A stretch of DNA of 64,000 nucleotides, from contig CP038114.1 in assembly GCA_004519485.1 (NCBI GenBank), positions 695,501-759,500 of the forward strand. The letters run 5' to 3'. This document shows, one piece after another, positions 1 to 10,251 of this stretch. A program made the position numbers and the translations under genes. How positions within the stretch are numbered: the stretch's first letter is position 1; each line of letters begins with the position of its first letter. The notes below the pieces were generated by a model. The model saw only the letters and a program-made list of their open reading frames with translations. It made no database searches and was not told the origin of the DNA. Origin of the DNA: Nannochloropsis oceanica (taxonomy: Eukaryota; Sar; Eustigmatophyceae; Eustigmatales; Monodopsidaceae).

Positions 1-589
1 AGAGAGGCAAGACGTGGGATGGCACGATCGGTAAGAGAGAATGAAAAGGGGAGTCGAGGGAGACGCGGAGAGGAAGAGGCGGATAATAGCGGGGAGAAGG
101 GGGCGGAAGAATATAGGAATGACAGTAAAGCGATGGTGAGGATGAGAACACGCCTTTGGTCAGCAGCGACAGCGACGAGGACAATACGAGAGACGATCAT
201 CAGGCGACAGGTGACATTTTTCTTTCCCGAAGAGGACCTACAATTGATAATGGGAATGATATGGAAGTCATAAAAGTGTGAAGGGATGGAGAAAAGGTCA
301 AAACGAAACAGCTATGATGGAAAGAGAGAAACAGGTTTAGTGTGGAAGAAGATTCTCATCCATGAAGGACTTGCGTTCGATTTATTTCTGTGCGATTGAC
401 TGCGTATTACGTATGCGAAATTGTTTTGACCAGACAGTGTACAAGCGACTTGAGCTTTAGCGAGTCCGGAGTATTTAAATTATTCGTCCTCAAGCCCCCA
501 AATTTGTGCAAAAAATCTGACAGGAATCCTTCAAGACATTTCGTTTTCACACACCAAAACGGGCATTTATTCCACGCCCTGAAAAAGTA
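1..589. other. No gene recognised
   Basis: The first stretch is purine-rich at its left end and becomes AT-richer to the right. A short arginine/glutamate-rich reading frame (19-273) exists, but it has no recognisable domain and no splice context, so I do not call it. It may be the edge of a gene cut off by the window start. Confidence 0.5.
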
Positions 590-591
590 AT

Positions 592-1034
592 GCCTGATTT
601 CGTATATAAAATCCACGATCTGGTGAGGCCCCTACGAAGGAGTGCCTGTAATTCGCACAAAAGATAAGTAATTGTAATTCTTTGTCTGCAAATTGTCAAA
701 TTCACGTATGATACCCGGCGACCGGCAAAACGACACATTTTCGCGCGCGAATCTACCACATATGGCCTGAACTTGGTACAGATGCCTGTACTTCGTACAC
801 GAATTCCTCATTCAGACGGAGTAAATGCCATTACTTCGTACATAAAATTCACGCCTTGACGGAGTAAATGCCTGTACTTCGTACACGAAATCCTCGTTCT
901 GACGAAGTAGATGCCGTTACTTTGTACACAAAGTCCATGCCCTGACAGAGTACATGCCTGTTCTTTGTACCTGAAATCCACAGACTGAAGAAGTAGTGCC
1001 TGTACTTTGTACACGATCACACGACAGGACGAAT
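592..1034. repeat. Degenerate tandem array, period about 43 bp
   Basis: Blocks beginning with tgcctgtactt or close variants recur near 784, 825, 868, 912, 955 and 998, with weaker relatives at 592 and 643. Each block carries a partly palindromic core, ttcgtacacgaa, followed by a tgacggagtaa-like segment. Units differ at many positions, so the array is old. The repeats are not spaced by unique sequence, which rules out CRISPR. The function is unknown; it could be a minisatellite or a decayed array of binding sites. Confidence 0.75.
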
Positions 1035-1224
1035 AACTAACAAAGTGAACGAAGTACTACTCGTCGGACGTGTGGTCATGATGAGCACCGATGAGCATCA
1101 AGTCACCACCAAGTCCTTTGACTTTGTCAAATCCACAAGCCAACTTTACATCACTTCCTGGCATATTTCTTTTCTTCTTTGAGTGGGGGCACACCCAACA
1201 TCTCCAGCTTTTAGACTGCGTCGA

Positions 1225-3121
1225 ATGCGTCGAACCACTCCACCAACCCCTCGACAACACACACTAAACAGGGTCGAAGCAAATAGTGCCATGGTTGTAA
1301 GCAAAGGCGGAGGCAGTAAGTGTAAACGCATGCCCTCTGCCAAAGTCAGAGAGGTGGAGGCAGTAGCAACAGCGACAGCTGCGACAGTAGCAGCAGCAGC
1401 GACAGCAGCAGCAGCAGCGACAGCAGCAGCAGCAGCGACAGCAGCAGCAGCAGCGACAGTAGCAGCAGCAGCAGCTACAGCAGAAGCAGCAGCAACAGCA
1501 GCAACAGCATCCATGCAGACCCAGGCAGAAAGAGTAGCTATTCGTGCCGAACAGCCGGAAGGGTCCGATATTTCGCGCATTGCAGAGTGGGTCATCCTAC
1601 GTCATGAAGCTTGGGAGCGTGGTGTAGACGTGGATGAAGCCCGGATTCATTTCACGATTGTAAGTCGTGTTTCCGGGCCCAAGCATCCCGACCTTGACTA
1701 ATTTTCTTACGAGGTACTTACCCCGCCCCCCTTTTTCTCTTGTTCCTTCCTTCCTTTCTCCTTTCCTTCCTCCCTTCTTCCTTCCTCCCTCCTTTCCTCC
1801 TCCTTCCTTCCTCCCTCCTCACCGACTCTCTCAATTATCCCTCCTTCACGCAGCCACACCCTCAATCAACAGACCATGGAGGCCTTTCTTGAAAAGATAT
1901 TTAAAGAGGAGGTGACGAAGAGACGAGGGCAAGGGTCCGGTCAATGCTCGAGACTCATGGACTTGTCCAAGCTAGAGCGTGCGGTCGGAAGCTCGCGGTG
2001 TGGGGTGGCCTGTGGGCCAATCTCTCGTCAAAAGAGGTAGGATGGTCCCCATTTTATGAAGTTTCTCTCTCGCCCTTCTTTGTCTTACTTATGATCATCT
2101 TACGCACGCTTTTTCTTACTCCACACACACACACACATAGATCTCCAATCTCGACATCATGGCACGAGAGGAAGAAAGGATGGGAGGAGGGAGGGAGGGA
2201 AGGCAAGGCCTGGGTGACGGGTGTGTGTAATGGTTTGTAAAGCCCAAGAATGAAACAAAAACATGCTGGGTCGCTTATTTACGTCCTCCTATCACATCGT
2301 AGGGGGAGGGCACCACATTCAATTTCAATGATGCTGACTTGTGGGGGAACAAACGCCTGCTGACCCGCACAGATCGAAATGGCAACATCGTATCTGAGGA
2401 GCGTGTGACGTACGAGACCGAGCGGACGCAGCTGAAGGGTACCTTTGATTTGGCCGGCGTCTCCCTCTTTGACAAACTCAGGCAGTTTTTCTGACAGTAC
2501 ACGGCGAAACTCTTGTCCAAGAAGGGGGTGCCCATGAACGAGTTGGCCAAGCTGGGTTTGAGGGAGCTGGGCGAGGTGCCCTACCAGATGTACGTACTAA
2601 TTTACTCCCTTGCTTCCCTCCCTCCCTCTATCACTCCCTCCTTCCCTCTCTAGCAATCCCTTCCTCCGCCTCATTCTCCGTCCTTGTCGTATGTCCATGC
2701 ACCGACATCAAATAACTCTTCGAAACCCTCTTCCTTCCTCTCTCCCCACTTCCTCTCCAGATACATTAATGCCCTTCCCATCCGCGCAGTGATTGACGTG
2801 GCCATGAATCACGGGAGTCCGCTCGCGGGGGACGCTTACAAGGTTCCCTGGGCGGAGGTCACGCTTGCTCCTCACCTTGATGGGCTGAGGCTGCAGATCT
2901 TTTCCTTCATCAACGAATCCATGAACATCCTCACAACCTGCCCGCGTGCCTTCGATATGACGGGCGTGGAGCAGTCCATCTTTGTCTTCCTCAAGATACA
3001 GGATTGGCTGAGGGTGGTTGTGCTGCAGATATCAGAGGGTGATATTGATGATGACACATTCAAAATATGGGCATTGGCCATGGGCCTTAACAACACACAT
3101 AACACACGCCTTGCTCCGTGA
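1225..3121 (+). pseudogene. Multi-exon hypothetical gene with an in-frame stop
   Basis: I do not recognise the product. Four coding blocks read in one direction: up to 1659 (Ala/Thr-rich, then a helical segment), 1873-2036, about 2303-2589, and 2761-3121 ending in TGA. Splice signals are good at 1660 (gtaagt), 1872 (cag), 2037 (gtagga) and 2760 (cag), and the last junction keeps phase. The third block, which reads as ordinary protein on both sides, is interrupted by TGA at 2492-2494, and the join between the second and third blocks does not keep phase with the obvious sites. Either the gene is decayed or the true exon boundaries differ. The start is uncertain (ATG at 1225 or 1291). The last block has a protein-like composition with no known motif. 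Confidence 0.45.
1362..1512. repeat. GCA/GCG/ACA trinucleotide tract encoding poly-Ala/Thr
   Basis: About 150 bp of gcagcagcagcgaca-type units, read as Ala-rich sequence with periodic Thr in the first exon of the decayed gene. The units repeat about every 18 bp, so this is a compound microsatellite. The reverse strand is also open and Ala-rich, giving a shadow frame. Confidence 0.85.
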
Positions 3122-3717
3122 TACTGCTATGCTCTCCTCCCATACTATCCCTACCATACCATATACGTCTTTTCCTCCTCCCGTTTGTTGACACTTTACT
3201 GTGTTGTTACATGCTTTGCCAAGTCATCATCATCACCTTCATCAGCATCCCTCCCCCAGACCGCTCCTCCTTGCGACGCAGCTCAACGCCCTCCTCCTAC
3301 TCTTCCACACTCACTCACAGCACAGCACCGCCATGCTTGTTGTGTACCTGGGCGGGGGCATGAATGGTGGTGGATACGACGAGAACGGCCGTACTGATGG
3401 TAATGAGCAAGAGAAGAATGACGTAGAATGCGACAACAAATGCCTTTGAAGAGGAGGATATCCGTGGCCTTGTCGCCGAGGCCCAGTTTTTCCACACAAT
3501 GTTTTCTAGAAATATCTGCGAAGGAGCGCTGTGCCTGTACAAAAGTCAACAGGCAATACTCTGTCATGATGGCTTTGGTGCGTCTCTCCAGGTCCGTATT
3601 CGTGACGGTGTCTAGGCGAGGCGCATAGACGAGGTCGTGAGACACTTCCGGGTAGCAGCACAGCCAGAGGCGAGGGCAGTCATCATAGGTCAGATCGATA
3701 CTATGTCCATGGCCAAT

Positions 3718-4250
3718 TAAAAAGCTGGCCACCCTCCAAGCCCGTATCTCGGCTTGGCTGTGCCTAGTCAAAGCATACCATTCTACCTGGTCTATACGCT
3801 GGTCTATCCCCGGCTTCGCCCGTGCTGCAGGTCGCTTTCCAATTTTTTTCCACACACTTAGTATATTTTATACTCGGCTTGGCCGTGCCTAGTGTCCATG
3901 CAGACACGCAAGTTGGCTGCCTCAGTCAGCCATTTATGTAAGTTGCAGCAAGATTTTGGGAGAATTGACGAGAAATGGAAGCAGCGATTGAAGAACGTTC
4001 ATGCTGTGATGTAACTCGACGAGTCATGAAAATTGAACGATAATCACGTATCGACTTGTCCATTCTACCCCAGGTAAAAAGTATGCCATGACAAGGCACG
4101 GTCAAACCGAGAGCCAGGCTTGGAGGGTGGCCAGCTCTTCCACGACCCGTCGAATTTCATCACATCACAAACATTCTTCAACCTACCCCCATTTCTCGTC
4201 AAATGGGATTTGTACCAGTTCTCTCAAATCTTGCTGGAACTTACCACATC
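3718..4250. repeat. Rearranged inverted duplication
   Basis: The segment 4079-4140 (ggcttggagggtggccagct core) matches the reverse complement of 3718-3785. The next segment, 4141-4250, matches the reverse complement of about 3943-4030. The order of the two matches is therefore swapped relative to a simple hairpin. A third partial copy (ctcggcttggccgtgcctag) sits at 3872-3892. In the protein frames the shared piece reads TRHxQxExxAWRVAS on both strands, so a coding fragment seems to have been copied. Identity is roughly 75-85 percent by eye. Confidence 0.6.
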
Positions 4251-4414
4251 ACCATGCTGCATGCGCGCTCAAGATGTAACCGGCGAGTTCGCCCAGTCTA
4301 ATATGAGTAGATATCTGTATTTAGATCGTTTCGAAACCAAATTACTGGTTTCGAGTATGCGCGAATAACAACGTAGTCATATATCTTCATGCGACCACGC
4401 AGTCCACGAACGAA

Positions 4415-4575
4415 AGAGCAAACAAACAAGCTTTGCAAACAAACAAGCTTTGTAAACAAACAAACATACAACCAAATCGACCTCGCCTTGTGTTGTCGTG
4501 CATTAGGTTGTCGCATATTACGTTGTCGTGCATTGGGTTGTCATGCGCTGTGTTGTCGTGGATTGTCTTTGTTTG
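4415..4575. repeat. Two short tandem arrays
   Basis: 4415-4470 contains caaacaaacaagcttt-type units; 4490-4575 contains about five copies of a 15-17 bp unit close to gttgtcgtgcattgg. Both are imperfect minisatellites with no coding role that I can see. Confidence 0.7.
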
Positions 4576-5353
4576 GCATGGTATGTATTTATCCACTTTG
4601 TCATACTAAGTTCAGGAAGCTGGTGTCTTTAGTGCAGAATTCTGTGTCGATCCGTGCAAAGTCCTGCTCTAGGGAGTTGCAAAGGTGATTGCGGTTGCGT
4701 TTCACTGCGCCTTTTAGATCGCATAAATTGCTTCTTCAAGCCCACCAATGATGGATGACGGCGCTATGAGCGATGGTTGCATGTCACTGCCCCTCTGAGA
4801 TCGAAACTGCACGAGTAGACTGGTATTCAAGCGTCTAATAAAAATCTTTTTTCAGACGAAGGGCAGTAAGACTCTTTTGAATTGCTTGCGCGTTATATTT
4901 TCATAATCTGATAGACTCTCACTTTTCGTATATACTATATCACAGCTTTCATTTGGATATTTTTCAATTATATTCACTGCTTCTGAAGCAATGTGCTTTC
5001 CTTCGGGGACTAGTATTGGACTTCATGCATGTATACACGCCGAGCATCGATAATTGCAGCCGCCGTCTCCTTAAGGAAAACGATCGCGGTCAATAATGGA
5101 GAAATCATGTAGCTCCCGTATTGTCGGGAGACGAGGTGTGTGACTTTGGAGGGGTTTTTCTATTTATCTTTCAAACAAGTATGTGCCATAAGCAAGAATT
5201 TCACGACCGCACTTCTCGCGTGCATGACAACGCTATCGGAGATTGTGTTTTTAGAACGTCGTCGAGGTGAAAAATTGGATTGCAACAATAGGATTTGGTT
5301 GTTTTCTTATTGGCTAATGGATTTCTTTCCGTTTAAAAAGTCACGTTGGTGTA

Positions 5354-5713
5354 ATGAATCATTATCAATTGAAATGTCACGTTGCTTTTGTGGAGAAGCA
5401 TCTTCATGTTTTGATTCGGAGAATGCTTGACCCTGATGTCATGATACGGACGGCGTTTCGAAACGTGCTGCCGGAGATTCCTGACATTTATTTTGATGCA
5501 ATGGTGAGTTTTCTGGAGAGCATTGTGGATACGGGGGACGGTGACCATCATACAATTAATAAATTACTACCGATGAATCCGCAAGAGGTCCATTCTACAA
5601 ATGGTAGGTTGACAGTCCCACCCATTTTCTACAGCTGTCGATATGGGCACCTTAATGTCGGCATGGTGCTTTTGCAATTCGGCAAAAACATCAACAACGC
5701 AAAATATCAATAA
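5354..5713 (+). CDS. Hypothetical protein with one ankyrin-like repeat
   Basis: This is a 119-residue frame. Its C-terminal part contains YSCRYGHLNVGMVLLQFG, which fits an ankyrin repeat (helix-turn-helix with a xxCRYGHLxV core and a following LLxxG). The N-terminal 80 residues have protein-like composition but no family that I recognise. The base composition is AT-richer than in the strong genes of this window. It could be a terminal exon or a relic of a larger ankyrin protein. Confidence 0.35.
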   Translation: MNHYQLKCHVAFVEKHLHVLIRRMLDPDVMIRTAFRNVLPEIPDIYFDAMVSFLESIVDTGDGDHHTINKLLPMNPQEVHSTNGRLTVPPIFYSCRYGHLNVGMVLLQFGKNINNAKYQ

Positions 5714-6281
5714 GTTTGTGCTGGAGAGATTTCATAGTGGTAAGAATCAACATTTTCATACATTTCTCGGCCATCATCGTACACACATGCGTGCGTTTAC
5801 TGCGCAACAACACGTCTAGGAAAAAATCACGGACTCTGGGTCGGTCGTCCCCGAAGTGGACCGCATAAACCTCTATGTAATTTTTGGATGCCAACAAATG
5901 ACCTTGTAGATGCTTAAGCATAAATAAACTGTGTAGAACATTCCCCGACTTATCAAAGACGAGACGGTCGACGACCTGAATCCAGACATCGTCCAGCAAC
6001 CTGGCCAACATCAAAAGCGCTGGACTGGCAATCAAGAGATCCTCACGAATATCTGCCTGCGTAAAGACGCGATGATAGATCGCAAGCAGCGGGGTCGTGG
6101 TCGCCGTCTTCGATGCGCGACATATTTTGGCAGCCAATTCACGAAAGGCAACGATAATGCAATTCACCCTTAGCAATATGGGGTCGCAGGCCAGGGCCGA
6201 TGCCGGGGCCGTGGCCAAGGCCGGGGCAGGGGCCGCCCGCGTAGTTTCTGTTCGGAGGCCACGCAACCAAGTCGAGCGCAA
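5691..6281 (-). CDS. Hypothetical protein
   Basis: A 196-residue frame that overlaps the ankyrin-like ORF tail to tail by 23 bp. Residues 50-170 look like a real helical protein (for example LLDDVWIQVVDRLVF, then a long amphipathic stretch). The first 40 residues are a low-complexity Ala/Pro region made by a GGCCGG-type hexanucleotide tract at 6186-6240. No motif allows a function to be assigned, and no intron signals or promoter were recognised. Confidence 0.35.
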   Translation of the reverse strand: MRSTWLRGLRTETTRAAPAPALATAPASALACDPILLRVNCIIVAFRELAAKICRASKTATTTPLLAIYHRVFTQADIREDLLIASPALLMLARLLDDVWIQVVDRLVFDKSGNVLHSLFMLKHLQGHLLASKNYIEVYAVHFGDDRPRVRDFFLDVLLRSKRTHVCTMMAEKCMKMLILTTMKSLQHKLIDILRC

Positions 6282-6475
6282 AGCTGACCGACAGGATCGA
6301 CAACGCCGATGCTTGAACGAGGAAATGCTTGCAGCTCAACGCACAACTGACCAGCTAGTCCGTCGAGAGCGGCGCGAACAGCCAGAGGTGCGGGCAGCCG
6401 AACGCGCAGCTGACCGGCAGGTCACGCATGACCGGCGCGCACAGCACCAACCCCGCGAGCACCGTGCCCACGTAT
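6186..6475. repeat. GGCCGG hexanucleotide tract and degenerate 60-bp repeat
   Basis: 6186-6240 is a run of ggccgggg-like hexamers. From 6320 to 6450 a segment close to gcgcagctgaccggcaggtc recurs three times with changes. The plus-strand frame over it is Arg/Gln-rich (6097-6477) and is more likely a product of the repeat than a gene. Confidence 0.5.
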
Positions 6476-6479
6476 AAGT

Positions 6480-7540
6480 GTGGCTTTCTGGAGCCCAATA
6501 ACCATATCACTTGCGTGCTCAAGTGGCCTGCCAGCACTGCGGCTCCTTGAATAGGCCGGATTAATCTGTCTCAAACTTATGTCCAAAATATAAAGATATA
6601 GGCACAATACCACATAAAATAGATCATCGTAAGATACATTAGGAAAGATACATTCAATCACAAAAAGCAACAACCAACAAAGAAGACTTGCCCGCCTTCG
6701 CAAATATGTTCTTGAAGTCGCCCATATTTGAGACATGGCGACGCAAAAGTCCGTAAGGTAAAGTTTTGTAAGACTCACATCATGGAAGTGGTAACCCTCA
6801 GAGCTGTCTGCCACCAACAAGGGCCGCAGAGCCTCATCCATCTACGCAGTTCCTCGGCAGCAACTCTCCATATGATTTCCGCGCGATCTGACCGGCGAGT
6901 TTATTGTTTCCCTACCAGGGTTGGGTTGACGTTTGATTTCTGACGTCGACGCGTCAATGTCACCAAAATTCCGACGTCGACTTCAGTCATAACGTTTGGG
7001 GGTCGTGACGTTGAAAGATTCTAGTGTATCTGAAAGTGTGACTATTGCTCGTCATAGTCAAGGCAAGTCTTTGAGCAAGGCGGCGAGCGGAGGGAGCCTG
7101 GGAAAAAATGCTGGGTGCGGGCTCAAAATGGGCCGTGGGAGATTGGGGGCTGGGACGGCAGCCGCACGGTACAGTGTAGGCCTACTTCGCCATGCGCCAT
7201 AAAAAGCCCTGCAAAGGTGCACACTAAAGAAACAATACAAGACAATACCCGCTTTTCACGCGGCCCCAACATTTACACTTGGGACGAATGCCGCGGTCAC
7301 AAAGCTTTCTTGCTTTTCCTGTACCAGGCGTCATAAAGATCGCTTCTATCGTGGCTAATCACTTTGTTCTTTATACTTTTTCCATCTGGTAAGATGTCTT
7401 ATACCCCTTTCTCCCCTTATTTGTGAGTGGAAGCTATCTCTGACAAGAAATGATGACCCGAAATGAGGCTAGAGCTCGTCATCGAGCCAGACGAAGTCCT
7501 CCCTCACCTTCGGTAGAATGAGCGTTTCGGTGGGACGAAG
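6480..7540. other. No gene recognised; cluster of TGACGT-type motifs
   Basis: Only short frames are present. Between 6928 and 7012 the core ACGT recurs in gacgtttg, ctgacgtcgacgcgtcaa, ccgacgtcgac, aacgtttg and gtgacgttg, i.e. TGACGT-like sites of the kind bound by bZIP factors. The nearest confirmed gene is more than 2 kb away, so a regulatory role is speculation. Confidence 0.35.
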
Positions 7541-7546
7541 TACAGC

Positions 7547-7774
7547 ATGCTTTCTACTGACACTCTCTATGTCGTCTCGCTCCTGCTGCTCCTCAATCTC
7601 TTCTTCATGTCCCTAATCCTTTATAACGCTTTCCCTTTTTCGCGAACGCATCACCCTGGAGACACAGGCAGCAACGTACTCGACGCGGCCTCACTTGACC
7701 CTGCTGTTGCCGCGCATGCAACTGCTACCTCGTATTCATCTCTTCATGCGTCGCAGTCCGCCGGCAGCTACTAA
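7547..7774 (+). CDS. Short membrane-anchored hypothetical protein, copy A
   Basis: A 75-residue frame starting with ATG. Residues 5-30 form one strongly hydrophobic helix (LLLLLNLFFMSLILY), followed by a polar tail rich in Ala, Ser and His. The same peptide with one early substitution is encoded in copy B at 11700. It could be a small membrane protein or the first exon of a longer gene with a signal anchor. No family is recognised. Confidence 0.35.
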   Translation: MLSTDTLYVVSLLLLLNLFFMSLILYNAFPFSRTHHPGDTGSNVLDAASLDPAVAAHATATSYSSLHASQSAGSY

Positions 7775-7997
7775 TATCTGGGCACACTAGGTACCACTGT
7801 ACTAGTGTACGCAGACTTCTGATACGAAGTGGGGCAGATAGCAAATTGCCACCGTCGATCGCCCTGTGCAGAAGGGTGGGCCGCCAGGTTTTATAGATTC
7901 GAATGTCTACCAGCGAATCGAGATAATGAAGCAGCCATATCAGTCTGCCACCGTACAAGTCCTGCCTTGTTGCCGCCAACCCGTCACCCACAATCTT

Positions 7998-8539
7998 GTC
8001 CATCGCACATTTCCGGCCTTTGATTTCCCAAAAAAAAAGAATAAGCGGGCGCGTTCGTGTGCCATGACTTCATCTCACACTTCAGAGCTGCGAGCTTCTT
8101 GGAAGCGGAGGAGGACAATTATCGCACCAATCTTGCATGCAATGCGGCGTGGAGAAGCTGACAGGGTGAGTAGTGTGGACATAGAAGAGTTCATGCAGCA
8201 GGATTCTGACACGAAGCGGGGCAGATGGCAAAAATCACCACCGTCAATCGCCCACTTTGAAGTTCCTCTGCAGAAGGTTGAGCCACCATCATCCATGGTG
8301 AGGCGATGATGAGATTAAATCTTCCGCCGCGCAAGTCCTGCCTTGACGCAGACCAGTCAACCACATCCATGCGATATGGTATGCGTCCACATACATACTA
8401 GTGTGGTGGGTGCTGATTTCCAGGTGACGTAGGGGTCATCCTGGAGGGCGTGTACGCCAACTCACGTGTGCTAACTCTAGCTACGCCCGCTTATCATTTT
8501 TTTTAACCCGAAATCAAAGGCCGAAATTGTGCGATGGAC
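7998..8539. repeat. Foldback arms within copy A
   Basis: 7998-8051 (gtccatcgcac ... aagcgggcg) is the imperfect reverse complement of 8484-8539 (cgcccgctta ... gtgcgatggac). The arms are about 54 bp, near 85 percent identical, and enclose roughly 430 bp. A matching pair lies in copy B (about 12152-12205 and 12638-12693). The pattern fits a foldback element or MITE, but I found no clear target-site duplication, so the mobile origin is inference. Confidence 0.5.
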
Positions 8540-8683
8540 GAAGCACTCAGACGTGGAGCGCTAAGAGGCCCAAGAAAGAGGGGCATCGTGGTACATGCAC
8601 GACATTTGGGCACACTCGATACCACTGTACTGTATGTGGCCGACCAGACTTGCATGAGTGGGAGTGACTTGTGACGCTTACGC

Positions 8684-9203
8684 TTGCTAAGGGAATCAAG
8701 GCCTTCTCCCTCTTGTGAGAAAATAATTAGGGCTTGCTCGGCAAATATCTTTGCCCCCTTTCCTGGTCCATGACTTTCTCTCTCGCAGTTAAGAAAGTGT
8801 GATGCCACATTACAAAGTGCGGGATGCGGCGATTGGGAGATGGCAGGCCGGCAAGTGTGGCCATTGAAGAGATCTGGGCGCAGGCTTCTGACACGAAGCG
8901 GGACAGATGACAAGTCGCCGCAGAAGATCACCCTGTTTGAAAATTGCTAAGGGAATCAAGGCCTTCTCCCTCTTGTGAGAATATAATTAGGGCTTGCTCG
9001 GCAAATATCTTTGCCCCCTTTCCTGGTCCATGACTTTCACTCTCGCAGTTAAGAAAGTGTGATGCCACATTACAAAGTGCGGGATGCGGCGATTGGGAGA
9101 TGGCAGGCCGGCAAGTGTGGCCATTGAAGAGATCTGGGCGCAGGCTTCTGACACGAAGCGGGACAGATGACAAGTCGCCGCAGAAGATCACCCTGTTTGA
9201 AAA
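8684..9203. repeat. 260-bp perfect-looking tandem duplication
   Basis: Unit 1 is 8684-8943 and unit 2 is 8944-9203; only a few substitutions separate them (for example aaataatt versus atataatt). Copy B of the segmental duplication has this unit once, so the tandem doubling happened in copy A after the segment was copied, or was lost from B. Confidence 0.9.
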
Positions 9204-9353
9204 TCATTCAGGACTTAAATGGCGTCACCTGTTAGTACACCTACCCGCCATAGTGTTGATACCACATAGAGCCATCTCCCGGCCCCCATCACACATTCAC
9301 AAGTTCACTGACATAGTCACAAATCACAGTCCTTCTGCGTTTCCGCTGGCTCT

Positions 9354-10205
9354 ATGGTGTTTTTTAGTATATGTTGTTTTACTCCTCTCGGGGGCTTCGG
9401 TCTCACTTCTGAGCAGCGGCATGACCAGAATCAGCGCGTTTGTCCCCATGGAAAAAATCAGCAACTCAATAGTTTGTCTTCTACTTCCTTAAACAATAAA
9501 GAGGCGCACGGCGGTGCTGCAGTCCTCTGCAGACCGGGCTGCAACCTGACAACACGCCCCGCCGCTACTGACCCCCTTCCTGTCTCCACGCCGCCTTACT
9601 CCTCAGCTTGCGCCTCTTCTCACTCAGCAACAAATTACGGTAAGTCGATTGTTGTCCACTGCTCCGCCGCCTCTATGTACACATCTCCCTGATCCGCTTC
9701 ATGATATATCATCTCACGTCTCGTACGCACGCATCGGAGCACACGTGCACGACAGACTAACACAAAAAATTCTCTTTCATTTTTTTCCCCATTTTTTTTC
9801 TCATTTTCTCATTTTCTCATTTCCTCATTTATCATTTTCTCATTTTTACAATATTTCATTATTTCACCTCAAGTATGCGTTTCGTCAACTAGCATGGTGA
9901 CATATACTTCTATGACATTTTAAGCCAAAAAACAGGCCCGCCCCGGGTCACACAAAAGCGTCTATATGCGCACCATCTGCGTGCAGCGCATCTATTCGTA
10001 AACAAACTCGATTCCACACTTACATAAACCCCGTCCCCCCCAACACACAACTTTAGGACGGCAAAGGCTGGCGACCGATATATCATCGCAATCCTTTCTG
10101 ACCCAGCATCAGCAACAATTCCGTCTGTCGCCCATTCATCAGCACCATACGCTCCAGTCTAAGATAACCAATGTACTCTTCCAGGGCTCTCCATCCTTTC
10201 AAACA

Positions 10206-10251
<46 letters not shown>

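Larger units (their letters stand above)
3122..5353. other. Gene-poor stretch with inverted duplications and small tandem repeats
   Basis: No gene with a recognisable product. The longest frame is on the minus strand (3855-3283) and has a protein-like composition over its middle third, but no start context or domain; part of it lies in an inverted duplication. Between 4580 and 5350 the sequence is AT-richer and holds only short frames. Confidence 0.45.
7541..9357. repeat. Segmental duplication, copy A
   Basis: This segment matches 11695-13251 in direct orientation with about 99 percent identity by eye; the only large difference is an internal 260-bp tandem duplication (8684-8943 and 8944-9203) present here and absent from copy B. 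The match begins at acagcatgctttctac and fades after cacagtccttc, where scattered changes precede complete divergence. The near identity points to a recent event or to gene conversion. Confidence 0.9.

Noticed and set aside
592-1034. CRISPR-like array
   Set aside because: Units follow each other without unique spacers and are degenerate, and the genome is eukaryotic.
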